Source: Pulicaria dysenterica
Taxonomy: Eukaryota; Streptophyta; Magnoliopsida; Asterales; Asteraceae
Direction of reading: 5' to 3'
Length of the DNA: 64,000 nucleotides
Assembly: GCA_947179395.2 (NCBI GenBank)
Contig: OX359289.1
Span: 2,918,501-2,982,500 of the forward strand
How positions within the stretch are numbered: the stretch's first letter is position 1; each line of letters begins with the position of its first letter. Of this stretch, positions 31,375-42,986 are shown in pieces. Made by a program: the position numbers and the translations under genes. The notes under the pieces are model-generated. The model saw only the letters and a program-made list of their open reading frames with translations, was not told the DNA's origin and did not search any database.

Positions 31375-31920
31375 TTTCGACGAATCGATTAAGGTTTTCG
31401 ATAAATAGAAGGAATATTCTCATCGCAAGGAGATGAATTAACCTCCAAATAAAAATCGTTTTTATTAAGTCAATTGTCTTATAGTGTTAATTTTTTTTCT
31501 ATTCCTAATTTAAAATTCATCCTGATCTTGTTGTTGTAGTATGTTAAAACGTTACCAAAAAGATAAATTTTTTATAATGCAAGTTACTATATCTTTGACT
31601 CCACCATCTATTAGAAAAAAAATATCATTACCAACTCCCAAATTACGTTGGTAAAAAAGCTACTTCCATTCCGTTAATAATTCGGTTTATCAATGAAATT
31701 GATTTGTATGAAATAAGTCTTTGGTTAAATTTATTTACGTGTAGATTTTAATCTTTTGTTAGTATTTAATTTTGGGTTAAATATAATTTAATAATCAGTT
31801 TATTTTTTGGTTTAATTATTAAAGTTATTTTTTAAATGGTTTAACATTAAAATTACATTTATCTAATACTTTAGTTATTATAATATATTTTTAGAGGTTA
31901 ATATATCCACACATTCTCAT
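31375..31920. other. 3' flank of the proline-rich gene
   Basis: Contains the likely 3' UTR and AT-rich DNA. Nothing else recognised. Confidence 0.5.
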
Positions 31921-31924
31921 ATTT

Positions 31925-32400
31925 ATCCTGACATTGTTTATGCTGTTGCGAGGTTTAATCGGTACACTAGTAATCCTAGTACTCTACATTGGTAAAAAAT
32001 ACATCGAGTATTCAAGTATTTGGAGGGAGCCATGGATTATGATTTGTGTTATCTCGGATATCCTTCGGTGTTAGAAGGATATTCGGATGCAAGCTGGATC
32101 TCCAAAGTAGGGGATCATTAATTCTTCTACGAATGGGTGGGTATTCTTGTAGCACCCCAGTTCGAAATTTATTTTAGTAAAGGAACTGTAATGAAATTTT
32201 TTGATTTTAAGGGGTTTTCATTATGATTCTTAAAACTTGGTAACTCCTGTTTTTTGGTTTTAAGACGAAAAATGGATCATCAGAAGGAACACACAATTGG
32301 AAAAAACTCACCGAAAATTCTCTCTGGCCTTTTTTTTCTATGCCAAGAACAAAATTGCCGTCTATTAGTATCCTAAATTGAATTTTGTGCAACCTAGGCA
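31925..32400 (+). mobile_element. Copia RNase H fragment A with tail
   Basis: 31925-32150 encodes copia C-terminal RT/RNase H motifs (DIVYAVARFNRYTSNPST, VFKYLEGAMDY, LEGYSDASWIS) with stops. It is followed at about 32150-32370 by a tail (starting gtagcaccccag, containing aaggggttttcattatgatt) that recurs after fragment B at about 33515-33740. Confidence 0.75.
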
Positions 32401-33740
32401 CGTTAAAGAGCCCATGGAGTCCAGATATGTTTCTTAAAAAGAAGCGATTGATGACGAAATGTCATCGGTTATGGAGAACAACACTTGGTTGTTGTCAGAT
32501 TTGCCACTGGGTTCTAAACCTTTAGGTTGCAAATGGATTTTCGAAAAGAAAATGAAGATCGATGGGACTATTGACAAGTTCACATCCTAGTTAGTCATTC
32601 AAAGTTTTAGGCAAACCCCCGGTATTGACCATTTTGATACGTATGCTCGGTTGCTTGTATTTCGACTATTAGAGTATTGATTTCTTTGGCGGCTATCCAA
32701 AATCTGATGATTCATCAAATGGATGACAAAAGAGCCTTCTAGAATGGTGTCCTTGACGTGGAAGTTTACATGAAACAACCGGAAGGATTTTTTTTGCCCG
32801 ATAATGAGCATAAGGTTTGTAAAGATAGGCTGAAACAAGCTCCGAAGCAATGATATCAAAAGTTTGATAATGTTATATTGTCATGTGGTTTTGCTTTAAA
32901 TCAATCTAATAAATGTGTTTATAGCCGGTTTGATACTTCCTGCTTGGGTATCATTATATGTCTATATGTTGATGATACATTAACATTTTCTACGGATCAA
33001 CTTCAAGTTTATGAAACCAATAACTTATTATCATTGAAATTTGCCATGAAGGATACGAGGGAGGGAGATGTAATCCTAGGAATAAGGATTAAACGGTTCA
33101 ACAAGGGAATTGCTATAAGCCTATAACGCAAACTCACTACATTAAAAAAATTCTTAAGAAATTCTTTTTTAGAGAATGTTCTTGCATAAATACTCCCATG
33201 GATCCTAGTATGAAGTTGATACCTAAAATGGGCATAGAAATATCACAATTGGAATATTCTCAAGATATGGGTTCTTTGATGTATGTTATAACTAGCACAA
33301 GACCAGACATTGCTTATGCTGTTGGGAGGTTGAGTCGGTACACTAATAATCCTAGTACTCAACATTGGTAAGCAATACGAGTATTCAAGTATTTGAAGTG
33401 AACCATGGATTATGGTTTGTGTTACCTTGAATATCATTCGGTTTTAAAATGACATTCAGATGCAAGTAGGATATCCAATGTAGAGAGGATCATTCTTCTA
33501 CAAGTGGTTGTGTATTCTTGCAGCGCCCTGGCCTGGAATTTATTTTTGTAGATGTATTGTAATGAAAATTCTTGATTTTAAGGGGTTTTCATTATGATTC
33601 CTTAAAACTTGGTAACTCCCGTTTTTAGTTTTTGAGATGAAAAACGCATCATCATAAGGAACACACAATTGGAAAAAACTCACGGAAAATTCTCCCTGAC
33701 CTTTGATCTTTTATAATGTCAAGAATAAGATTGTCTTCTA
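32400..33740 (+). mobile_element. Degenerate copia RT-RNase H fragment B with tail
   Basis: Pieces in order: AIDDEMSSVMENNTWLLSDL and LGCKWIFEKKMKIDGTIDKF (about 32440-32585); HQMDDKRAF (about 32718); the catalytic LYVDD motif near 32965; VILGIRIKRFNKG near 33075; SMDPS.K and TRPDIAYAVGRLSRYTNNPS near 33190-33360; then RNase H. Stops and frameshifts are frequent, so this is an old copy on the plus strand. No gag, integrase or LTR pair is evident. The end has the same tail as fragment A. Confidence 0.85.
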
Positions 33741-33744
33741 CTAT

Positions 33745-35856
33745 TATCCAAATTTGAATTCCATGTACAGCAGGCACGTTAGGATCGAAATATGAAATTC
33801 GGAGAGTGATCGTACACGATTGCATAAGTAATTCAGATACCATATTCTAACAAGAGTTTGTGAGTGTGACAACGATCACTTATTTTATATGTTTTCTACC
33901 ATTGTATTTTTTTTCTCACTACTATCACTTGATTCATTAGTACATAGATTAAATGATAAACTAGTTATGAAATTAATATAATGTTATGCTACATTCAAAA
34001 GAAAATCATAGAATGCATACGTACATCTGATTTGTGCCATTGTTTAGACCTCGAAGAAGTATACTTCTTTTAGAGATTGGGGTCACTTGGATAAATCAAT
34101 TGATGAACAAGATCCAAGGAAAATAATAGTATGATAGCAAATGAAATATGAATTAAAAATTAAAAAATATAAATAAAAGATTAATCTTTTATTATTCTAA
34201 CTTTTTATTATTTGAATTTTTAATCCTAAACATTCATTTTAATTAAAACTAAATCTCAATTTTAATTCTAAATCATTTTTAAATTTAATTTTAATATAAG
34301 ATAATCTAAATAAAATTTGACAAATCATTTAAACTGTGTGCTAAAAGATTAAAGCATATGGATTTGATATCTTTCTTGATTATCTTGGTCTAAAAATAGT
34401 ATATAAAATATTTATCCGATTAGAAAAAAGGTTTATGTCAAAAGTTTTTATTTTGCGAAAAGTGCGAGAAGTATTTTAAGTCATTAGATGAAATATTCAA
34501 TAGGTTAGATTGTCTATGACAATTTTGTAATTAATCTCAAAGTTTAATGGTAGTAAATAAAGATAAAAAGGGGTATAATGGACGTTTTGTAATTAAAAAA
34601 AGGGTTACGATCCTCTCATGTTGAGTCAAACATGATTGATCATGTTTCCTCGCAAAACATCAGAGTGGACCCTACAAAGGGGACTCATTATTAACTAAGG
34701 TAAGAGACCCACTCTCATATTTGTAAGAAAAAATGGTCAGTCACATTTGAACCAAACATGAAATGATCTTAACCCTTAAAAAAACCTAATTAATTCCCTC
34801 CCCACCTTCCACGGCTACATGCAGCCCGCTGTTCAGAAGCTCAAGTCTATCTGTAACTTCCCCATATTTAATTCAGTTAAATTAAAAAATAATTTAAATT
34901 TTTCTTAAAAAATATATTAAAATAGTTAAATATGATATTTTAAAATGTTATAAATGGTAAATATGATAGTTGTAAATTAACATTGACAAATATGATATTT
35001 TAAAATTTATGTACATATATATAATTATCTCTAAAAATTTTATTCCATTTAAATGTAAAATTAAATCAAATTTGACAAAAAAAGTCAAAAGATTTCAAGT
35101 CTCATCAAGTTATCAACTTGGATGGTCAAGATAGTACAAATGAAAATGATTTGTCAGATTAAATAAAAACTACGATCATATAATAAATTTGATCCAAACT
35201 AATCTCTTGTTTATATTAGAAGATGAAATTTTTGTCCTTTGAAAGTTTATTTTCATGAACATCATATAAAATAATAACATGTCTTTATTTAACAGAAAAG
35301 ATATACACCTCCTAATTTATACATATGTTCATAATAAGATTTTATGCTCAATTTTAAATGAAGAGAGACATGCATATTGTAATCACATCTAAATATCTTT
35401 AAGCTAAAAAGTTTTTGAAAAATATAACGTGTGCATTTGAAACAAGATTTGATAAAAAATAAAGCTAACATCTTTGTTTTCTTTATTCTTAAAGGTGTTA
35501 GATTAATTTGAACCTCCAATTGATACTAGGATAATCTTCGAAAAATAACGTAGTACTAATAAAATTAATGAAATTGAACCTTTGTATTCATTTTTACATT
35601 CTCCAAGTCCTATTAACATAATATCAACTATTAAAAAAAAACATACATGAAGTACTAATTCTGCCTAATCAAATTCATGAGTATTATTCATGAACACTTA
35701 AGTACTCGTCATAGGACACTATGACCCTCTTGTATTCACAAAATACTCTTAAATAGGTTATTTTGATAAGATTGATCTAGTCTTTTAACCCAAAAAATAT
35801 CTAACCCTACATGTGCATGATGATGAGATCTCAACCAACAGTTAGTTGCATGCATG
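33745..35856. other. AT-rich intergenic region
   Basis: No gene. A short inverted repeat AAACATGA-TTGA-TCATGTTT lies at about 34628-34647. Motifs near 34925-34990 (ggtaaatatgatag, aaatatgatatttt) resemble the arms of the 28.9-kb palindrome, so they share an origin. The rest is AT-rich and contains the downstream flank of the aquaporin gene. Confidence 0.5.
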
Positions 35857-37061
35857 CTATCGACGTCCTGTAAAACTTCTTAAAAGCGTGGATGATTTTG
35901 TTATCTCTTGAAGAGGTTTATCGGTGAACCTGATTAAATTATAAGCAAAACCGCCCATAATCGCACCTATCGACGGGCCAACTAAGTAAACCCATATTCC
36001 CTTGTACTTGTGCATTACGATTGCCGGACCAAGGCTCCTCGCAGGGTTCATCGAAGCCCCTGACACCGGCCTGCAACAATTTGCAACATCTATTACGTAC
36101 AAACTAACACAAATGTAGAAATTGAATAAAAACATTGAGGTGTTCATCGGTTCGGTTTTCTATTTAAACGGTTTGGTTTATTCAGTTTGTACAAGTAACC
36201 TTTTATGTTGGTCTTTTTCCTATGAGAGTGAAATAGTATACTTACCCCGCGATAAGTACATTCACAAGTATTGTCATTCCTATGGCGATTCCAGCTAGTT
36301 CTCCGGTCTAAGATCACAAGAAAGTGATAGAAATCAGGTTTAAAAAACAAAAAATTTATAAAATTAGTCATATTATAGATGACCAAATATGAACGTTATG
36401 TTACTAAACTGATCGATTATCTGTCGCGACGCCTGATATGACAAACATTAAGAGAAAAGTGATGATAATCTCAAGAACAAGTGATCGCACATTTGATCCT
36501 TTTGGAACGGTCCCAAAGTAATATTCTTGTTCAACTTGAAACAACAAGCACAATGTGGCACTTGCGAGAATCGATCCTAGTAGTTGCCCTGCTATATACG
36601 AGGGCACCTGTATTATCGCGAAAAACATATACAACATCAAATAAAAACTCCTAGCGCATAATTTCCTTGAATGTATATATTCATGTAGACATATATTGCT
36701 CATGGTTGATTGATCATGCCTGTTTATATGGGAATTGTCGAAAAATCGCAAAGGTTATGGTAACCGCAGGGTTAAGATGAGCCCCGGATATATGCCCAAC
36801 CGCGTAAACCATGACCATGATGATCAAACCCCAAGCTACACACATTCCCGGAAATGTTATCGAGCCATATTTTTTGTCCACAACAAATGTACCACAACCT
36901 ATGAACATCAAGAAATATGTCCCGACGGTTTCCGCAAACACTTTTTGGGTAAGGACCACTACCTCCGGCGACGAACAAAGGGTTGAACCATCATTTCGTC
37001 TTGGTGATTGACCTTTAGCTAACTTGCCTTCTTCGAGATCTCGATTATCTCTAGATGACAT
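35857..37061 (-). CDS. NIP1: NOD26-like intrinsic protein (aquaporin, NIP subgroup I type)
   Basis: Coding exons on the minus strand are 36720-37061, 36410-36607, 36246-36307 and 35857-36070, giving 271 residues, normal for a NIP. Both pore NPA boxes are present (SGAHLNPAVT and SGASMNPARS). By alignment to soybean nodulin 26 the selectivity-filter residues are W (CVAWGL), V (LVNV), A and R (GASMNPAR), the pattern of subgroup I, which moves water, glycerol and some metalloids. Six hydrophobic segments are visible. Introns 2 and 3 use GT-AG; intron 1 (36608-36719) uses a GC donor (CAG|GCATGA). Intron 3 contains a patch of ggttcggtttt-type repeat. The symbol denotes subgroup only; the exact orthologue is not resolved. 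Confidence 0.92.
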
Positions 37062-37480
37062 TTTTATGTAAAGAAATAGAGTTATATAACTTGTGACCGT
37101 CCAATGACCGGAGAAATATGAAGAATTTTGTTAGGTTAGTGAACATGGTCATCATTTACAACGTGATTAATTATGGTTGTAAATAAATTTTCTTGTATAA
37201 ATATGCGGTTAAGCTAACTTAGAGAAATTTGTGGATAATATATAGGATTTCTAAATAGAGTTGGTAAATCTTCAATTCTTCATGTGATTTTGATTTAGGA
37301 AGAATAATATTATTCGTTTAGCTCTTAAGAATTATGCAAATTCTAAATTCGAGTAAATCGCGTTCAACCCCTAACGTCTACGTGATTAAAGTGTTTTCCC
37401 CAATCTATGAACTGTTGAGGGTTTAAATCTCAACCTCCAGTAATCATATACATAAGTGTAAATTAGGTATGTGTTTATTA
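37062..37480 (-). promoter_or_regulatory. Upstream region of the aquaporin gene
   Basis: Immediate 5' flank of the NIP gene. A TATA-like string (TTATATAA on the minus strand near 37083-37090) lies only about 25 bp before the ATG, too near to be convincing. No clear promoter element assigned. Confidence 0.3.
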
Positions 37481-37860
37481 TTCAAAAAAAATTTGTCCGA
37501 CGGGTCTCCTCCGAGCTAGTTCGACTGCCACTACGACTGCCACTACGACTGCCACCGTCGAAGTTTGACTGCCACCGTCGACTGCCACCATCGACTGCCA
37601 TCGTCGAAGTTTACCACCGCGACTGCCACCATCGAGTTCACCACCGTCAAAGTTTACCCCGTCGTCTGCCACCGTCGTATAACCACCGTAGCTCCAGCCT
37701 CCACACCTCCACTCACCGGCGTCACAACCAGCTCCTTCAACCACTCACTCCGGTGGCGATATTCTACAGACTCTAGACTACATCGGGTAACCATTCTTGT
37801 TCAATCTCCACATTTAATTTCAGTCTCATCACCATTCTTGTTCACCCTTCTCATTTGAAA
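37481..37860. repeat. Low-complexity gccaccgtcgaagtt repeat region
   Basis: Short words (actgccaccgtcg, gtcgaagttt, ccaccgtc) recur in a GC-rich patch. Open frames on both strands here follow from the repeat composition and carry no family motif. May be a 5' leader or transposon interior. Confidence 0.5.
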
Positions 37861-39588
37861 ACTATAAATGAGTATTCTGTAATGATTTTAGTAATTAATT
37901 TTTGTAATTTCGATAGTTCAATACTTCGATCTTGGCTCTTTCAGCTTTGACAAATACTCTTGAACTCTTCTTCAAACACTGGATAACAACCCTCTACCCT
38001 TTATGCTAGATTGCTAGGTCCTGATCAGCTTTGACAATTCCTTATGCATCCTGTACTCCTGTTGGCTCTTTAAAAATAACAACCCTTTGCTGGATTTTAA
38101 TTTTTGACTTCTTTCACTATTTGGCTCCTCAAAGACTGGATAACAACCCTTGTACATAACCAGCATGTGTATAGCTGTTTGTCTTAATGTTCATTGAATC
38201 ATGCCCGGTAGCTGTTTGATTAAATGCCTGAATGGCTGAATCAAAAACATTCACAAATTAACCAGGATTTTGAAAGTGTGAACTGTCATGGCTGTGCTTC
38301 AAATACTAGTATTAATGTATTTATCTCAAATACTAGTATCTCTTAATTGTTATATTTAAGCTTAATATAGTTAGCCTTCTACCATTTATATTGGTTCTTT
38401 GTCAGCCAATGAAACTGTTTCATTTGGTAAAACTGATGTGCATCCAATTTGTCGTAGATGCTTCTTGTAGTTTTTAGCTATTAATGTATTTTAAATCATT
38501 GTATGTGCTGTTGATGTTAGAAATCTATCACCCTTGTCTGAACTTTGTTTACATTTTGTTCCCATTTACATTGGTAATGTTAGAGACAACATTTTAATGT
38601 TGTGATTCTGTTCCAATTGAATGTAGCGTGACATGTGGGGTGGGGTGGGGTGGGGTGGGGGTGAGAGAATTATTTGATATTATTATATATATAAAAATAA
38701 ATTAGTATTAAATATATAATATTAAATAGGTCGCTCCTGGTCATGATCCATTAATAATGATCCGATCCAAATTCAATTAAATGGATCTCCTTGTTAATGG
38801 ATCAGATCCAAATCCAATTAAATGGGTCAATGGGTCAGGTCAGATCTTTAAAAGATTTGATCCGATCCAACCCATTGACAGCCCTACTCTGAGCCAATGA
38901 TCAGATCTTAGAGTGAATTTACATGAATAGCATACACCAAAAAGTGCTTTGTTTGTCTACAAATGTACAACCATGCATACATATGGGCACACATAGCCAA
39001 ATATATCATATATGCATATACATAGAATATGAAGTGTATGCTGACGAGATTTGAACCCTTAGTCTCATAGGAAGGAGTACTTTTTTACGACACCTGATAC
39101 CGTTCACTACAAACCCTTTTCTTATCATTATAAATTTAAACATGTTATAAATTTTTACCGAATCAACCTCCTCACCTTAACCGTCATTGCTCCCCTCTTC
39201 GACATCCTCATGACTCCTATTCTATTTTCATGTCTATTGAAGTTAAAGGGTTCAGGTACCAATTCGAAGTGACCACCGCCTTGACCACCAAGAGCTATCA
39301 AGTGACCATTGCAGCTTCCAATTGCTTCTCCATAGAGAAATAAGATCCCGACCTGAATATTTTCTTTAACGTAATAGTATTTTGATTTAGTTTGGATTCT
39401 TATGAATTTTATTTTCGAAATTTCTAAAATATTTTTATTGAGTTAAGAATATACAAGGACAAAACATAGGAGTCTGCAAACTACACAATAGCAACATATG
39501 ATCTAGTACTTGCATTGCTAGATTAAGTTTAGGAAATGACAATACAATAGTAGGATTGACTTCACCACTAAATCATAATCACTCAAAC
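37861..39588. other. Intergenic region with G-rich minisatellite and hAT-type end
   Basis: No gene. The word actggataacaaccc occurs near 37977 and 38140. A GGGGT tract is at 38635-38663. At about 38720-38886 a run of gatccgatccaa words ends with CCATTGACAGCCCTA, which resembles the right end of a common plant hAT-type miniature element (minus strand TAGGGCTGTCAATGG). Its left end was not found. Confidence 0.45.
38635..38663 (+). repeat. GGGGT minisatellite
   Basis: Five consecutive G4-5 tracts separated by single T (gtggggtggggtggggtggg...). Composition could support a G-quadruplex. Confidence 0.9.
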
Positions 39589-39935
39589 CATAGTCACATG
39601 GTTCGCGGTTCGCCTCGGTACGGGAACGCGGTTCGCTAGATTAGATGTATCCGGTACGGAGGGGGGTAGGTTCATTTCGGTACGTGGTCTGGTACGGTGT
39701 ACCTTTCGTTTTGGTACGGTGTACCACATTTACCTTTAAACATTAGTTAATTTTTTTACATATTTAATTTAAAGTTCAAACTTCAAACAACATATCTAAT
39801 TTACATAAGCCAAAAAACTCCAAACACATTAACCAAAATACTTCAAAGTTCAAACACATTAACCAAAATACTTCAAAGTTCAAACACATTAATCAATAAT
39901 TCAAATTACATAAGCCAAAAAACTTTAAACTATGT

Positions 39936-40553
39936 CTAGAAATCGTCCACTCTTGGTCTTTTTCCTCTCCCATTGTCAACAACTCCGTCATCCAAATTTT
40001 CCCAAGCTATGTCTTCCAATCTTGCACCATCCATATACGTACTTTCATGATTCACATCCCACCTTTTGTGTGGTCCACTTTTATAGCTTTCTGAAAATCG
40101 AGATAAAAGACGAAGGTTAGAATGGATGAAAACAAGTTTGTCAGCTCTTTTGGCATTGAGGTGGTTTCTCTTGACATTATGGATGTAGGAGTAGGTGCTC
40201 CAGTTTCTCTCCGCCGAGGAACTGCTAATAGGTTGTGAAAGAACTTTTTTTGCAACTTCCGCTAAATTAGGAGTTTCCGATCCATATGTCGACCACCAAT
40301 CTATTGCATCCATCGTCACCGCATCAGCTTGAGTTGAAGCCATGGCGTATATCCCTCTCTTCATATGAAAGTTCACATACTGCTCTCTTAACACCCGTTC
40401 TTCATCTTCATTTTCAGCAATTCTTTTAAATGCTTCCATAACACCGACTACGACTTCTTTGTCTTGGTTTGGAGCTTTTCTCGGAATGCCACCAGGTGCT
40501 AACTCTTCAAGATATTGCCTATCATAAAATCTTGGATGATTAATGCAATACAA
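39936..40553 (-). pseudogene. hAT transposase C-terminal half, inverted copy
   Basis: The frame runs from a short junction peptide (MYCINH) into PRFYDRQYLEELAPGG, then the hAT dimerisation domain (NLAEVAKKVLSQPISSSSAE, RNWSTYSYIHNVKRN, KRADKLVFIHSNLRLLSRF) and ends at the normal stop. It matches the right copy in all but about five of roughly 200 residues (for example IPRK/ISRK, FHMKR/FHIKR, NHLN/NRLN). The frame is intact but lacks the catalytic region, so it cannot be an active transposase on its own. Confidence 0.85.
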
Positions 40554-42128
40554 AAGGCACCGGATGGGTACAAACCACCGTCTAGTGATAAAGCAAGAAC
40601 GGTGTTGCTAGACGAGTGCTATAGGGAGGTTGAAAAAGATTTAACGCCGGTGAAAGATACTTGGTATACACAAGGCGTGTCAATTGTCTCCGACAGGTGG
40701 TCAAATGTTAAACGTAACCCGCTTGTCAATGTTCTTGCTGTTAATTCTCGGGGCGCAATGTTTATGTATGCGGAGGATTTTTCTGGGGTCGGGAAAACGG
40801 GGGTGGAGATATCAAAATTTTTACTTGGAGCTATCGAGACTATAGGACCAAGTAATGTTCTTCAAGTGGTGACAGATAACGCTGCGAATTGCAAAGTAGC
40901 AGGAAGAGAAATTGAGAAAATCTATAAACATATCTTTTGGACGCCATGTTGCGTACACACACTTAATTTGATATTCAAAGACTTTGCAAATGAAATCTTG
41001 TGGTTAAGGGATACATACAAGAAGGGTAAATCTATAGTTAAGTATTTTCTTAACCATAACCATGCCTTAGCAATGTTTAGAGAAAATTCTAAATTGGAGT
41101 TACTGAAGGTGGCCAAGACGCGATTTGCATCACATTACGTCTAGTTAAAAAGACTAATCGATTGTAGAGAGAGTCTTGCCACAACCATCGTCCTCAATTC
41201 ATGGAGGCAATATATAAAAAGTGGTGATGAAAACACACGAATGCTTGGGGCGAAAGTTGTTGAGACGATAAAAGATGACAACTTTTGGGAAGACGTTGAA
41301 AGTATATTGGCTATTACTAAACCAATTTTTTTATGTATCAAGTTTGGTGTTGGAGAGGGTCCTAAAATGGGAGAGATTTATGAAAGAATGGACAACATGC
41401 TTGGTGAGATTGAAGAGGCCATGAAAGAAAATAAGTATTCCTATTATTGGGAAGATGTTAGGAAACTTGTTGTCGCTCGCTGTGAGAAAATGACAACCCC
41501 GCTACACTGTTTGGCGTTTGCATTAAATCCAAGATTTTATGATAGGCAATATCTTGAAGAGTTAGCACCTGGTGGCATTTCGAGAAAAGCTCCAAACCAA
41601 GACAAAGAAGTCGTAGTCGGTGTTATGGAAGCATTTAAAAGAATTGTTGAAAATGAAGATGAAGAACGGGTGTTAAGAGAGCAGTATGTGAACTTTCATA
41701 TAAAGAGAGGGATATACGCCATGGCTTCAACTCAAGCTGATGCGGTGACGATGGATGCAATAGATTGGTGGTCGACATATGGATCGGAAACTCCTAATTT
41801 AGCGGAAGTTGCAAAAAAAGTTCTTTCACAACCTATTAGCAGTTCCTCGGCGGAGAGAAACTGGAGCACCTACTCCTACATCCATAATGTCAAGAGAAAC
41901 CGCCTCAATGCCAAAAGAGCTGACAAACTTGTTTTCATCCATTCTAACCTTAGTCTTTTATCTCGATTTTCAGAAAGCTATAAAAGTGGACCACACAAAA
42001 GGTGGGATGTGAATCATGAAAGTACGTATATGGATGGTGCAAGATTGGAAGACATAGCTTGGGAAAATTTGGATGACGGAGTTGTTGACAATGGGAGAGG
42101 AAAAAGACCAAGAGTGGACGATTTCTAG
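40515..42128 (+). pseudogene. hAT transposase (DUF659 plus dimerisation domain), 5' truncated
   Basis: From about 40553 the plus strand encodes the DUF659 region (GVSIVSDRWSNVKRNPLVN, VVTDNAANCKVAGREIE, PCCVHTLNLIFKDF). An in-frame TAG ends it at 41142-41144, and the same frame continues as LKRLIDCRESL and from 41241 through the catalytic helical part to the C-terminal dimerisation domain and a natural stop at 42128. The BED zinc finger that would precede DUF659 is missing. So one nonsense codon and the lost N-terminus inactivate it. hAT transposases cut and paste DNA with 8-bp duplications. Confidence 0.88.
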
Positions 42129-42475
42129 ACATAGTTTAAAGTTTTTTGGCTTATGTAATTTGAATTATTGATTAATGTGTTTGAACTTTGAAGTATTTTG
42201 GTTAATGTGTTTGAACTTTGAAGTATTTTGGTTAATGTGTTTGGAGTTTTTTGGCTTATGTAAATTAGATATGTTGTTTGAAGTTTGAACTTTAAATTAA
42301 ATATGTAAAAAAATTAACTAATGTTTAAAGGTAAATGTGGTACACCGTACCAAAACGAAAGGTACACCGTACCAGACCACGTACCGAAATGAACCTACCC
42401 CCCTCCGTACCGGATACATCTAATCTAGCGAACCGCGTTCCCGTACCGAGGCAAACCGCGAACCATGTGACTATG

Positions 42476-42850
42476 ATCGTGTATTCGTAGATTTTGGGCC
42501 ACCTATTAAGGCAGGAGGCCCTAATCAATAAATTAAAAAAAATACTAGGTGCACAAAAAATCCGAATATCCGATTTTGTGTAAAAACTATCTGAACCGAT
42601 TTTTTATAAAACCGGATCTTTTTCAAACCGGAGCGGATTTAACCGGTTTTATCCGAAACCGGTTAAACCAGTTACACTTTTGTCTGACAAAATCCGGTTT
42701 TAATCCCTACGAAACCGGTTACACTTTTATCCGAGAAAATTCGGTTACAATCCGAAAATCCGGTCCAAAAAAACCGAAAAAATCCGCTCCGGATTTTATC
42801 CGCTCCGGATTTTATCCGATCCGGATCGGATTAAAATCCGAACATGTGCA
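42476..42850. repeat. ATCCGGTTT-type degenerate repeat
   Basis: About 42550-42840 consists of words such as aaaccggat, tccgattt, ccggttttatccg in both orientations, with partial palindromes (CGGATCCGG-like). This resembles the interior of hAT-type miniature elements. It ends about 100 bp before the start of the HisRS leader. Confidence 0.5.
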
Positions 42851-42859
42851 GCGGCCTGC

Positions 42860-42986
42860 GCCACCTCGATTGACGCCTTATTCCTCTTGGCTCTTCACTG
42901 AATATTTGAAGACCGGCAGTCGGCGCTCTCTGTCGTTCTCCAACGCCTCCATCCTCGTCCAACGCCTCCGTCCGGGTCTTGGCTGG
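42860..42986 (+). other. 5' UTR exon of the HisRS gene
   Basis: A less AT-rich leader ends at GGCTG|GTAAGTC (donor at 42987). The acceptor GTGCAG at 43816 leaves only two bases before the ATG at 43819. A long intron in the 5' UTR fits plant housekeeping genes. The transcription start is not defined. Confidence 0.55.

Larger units (their letters stand above)
39589..42475. mobile_element. hAT transposon with a 0.96-kb inverted duplication
   Basis: Arms 39589-40552 and 41519-42475 are near-identical reverse complements. Each carries the hAT terminal region (catagtcacatggttcgcgg at the tip, then a run of 30-base repeats with ttcaaagttcaaacacatta) and the 3' half of a transposase. The middle 40553-41518 holds the DUF659 part of the transposase on the plus strand. 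The normal 5' end and N-terminal BED finger are missing; an inverted copy of the 3' half takes their place. Flanking 8-mers (ACTCAAAC and ATCGTGTA) do not match, so no target duplication is visible. Confidence 0.85.

Noticed and set aside
37471..37858. Three overlapping ORFs on both strands
   Set aside because: Open frames result from short gccaccgtcg repeats; no domain or splice context.
39045..39070. tRNA T-arm-like string (gagatttgaaccc)
   Set aside because: No acceptor stem, D-arm or anticodon arm can be placed around it, so no tRNA gene was called.
39589..42475. 8-bp target duplication for the palindromic hAT
   Set aside because: Several alternative end positions were tried; none gives matching direct 8-mers.
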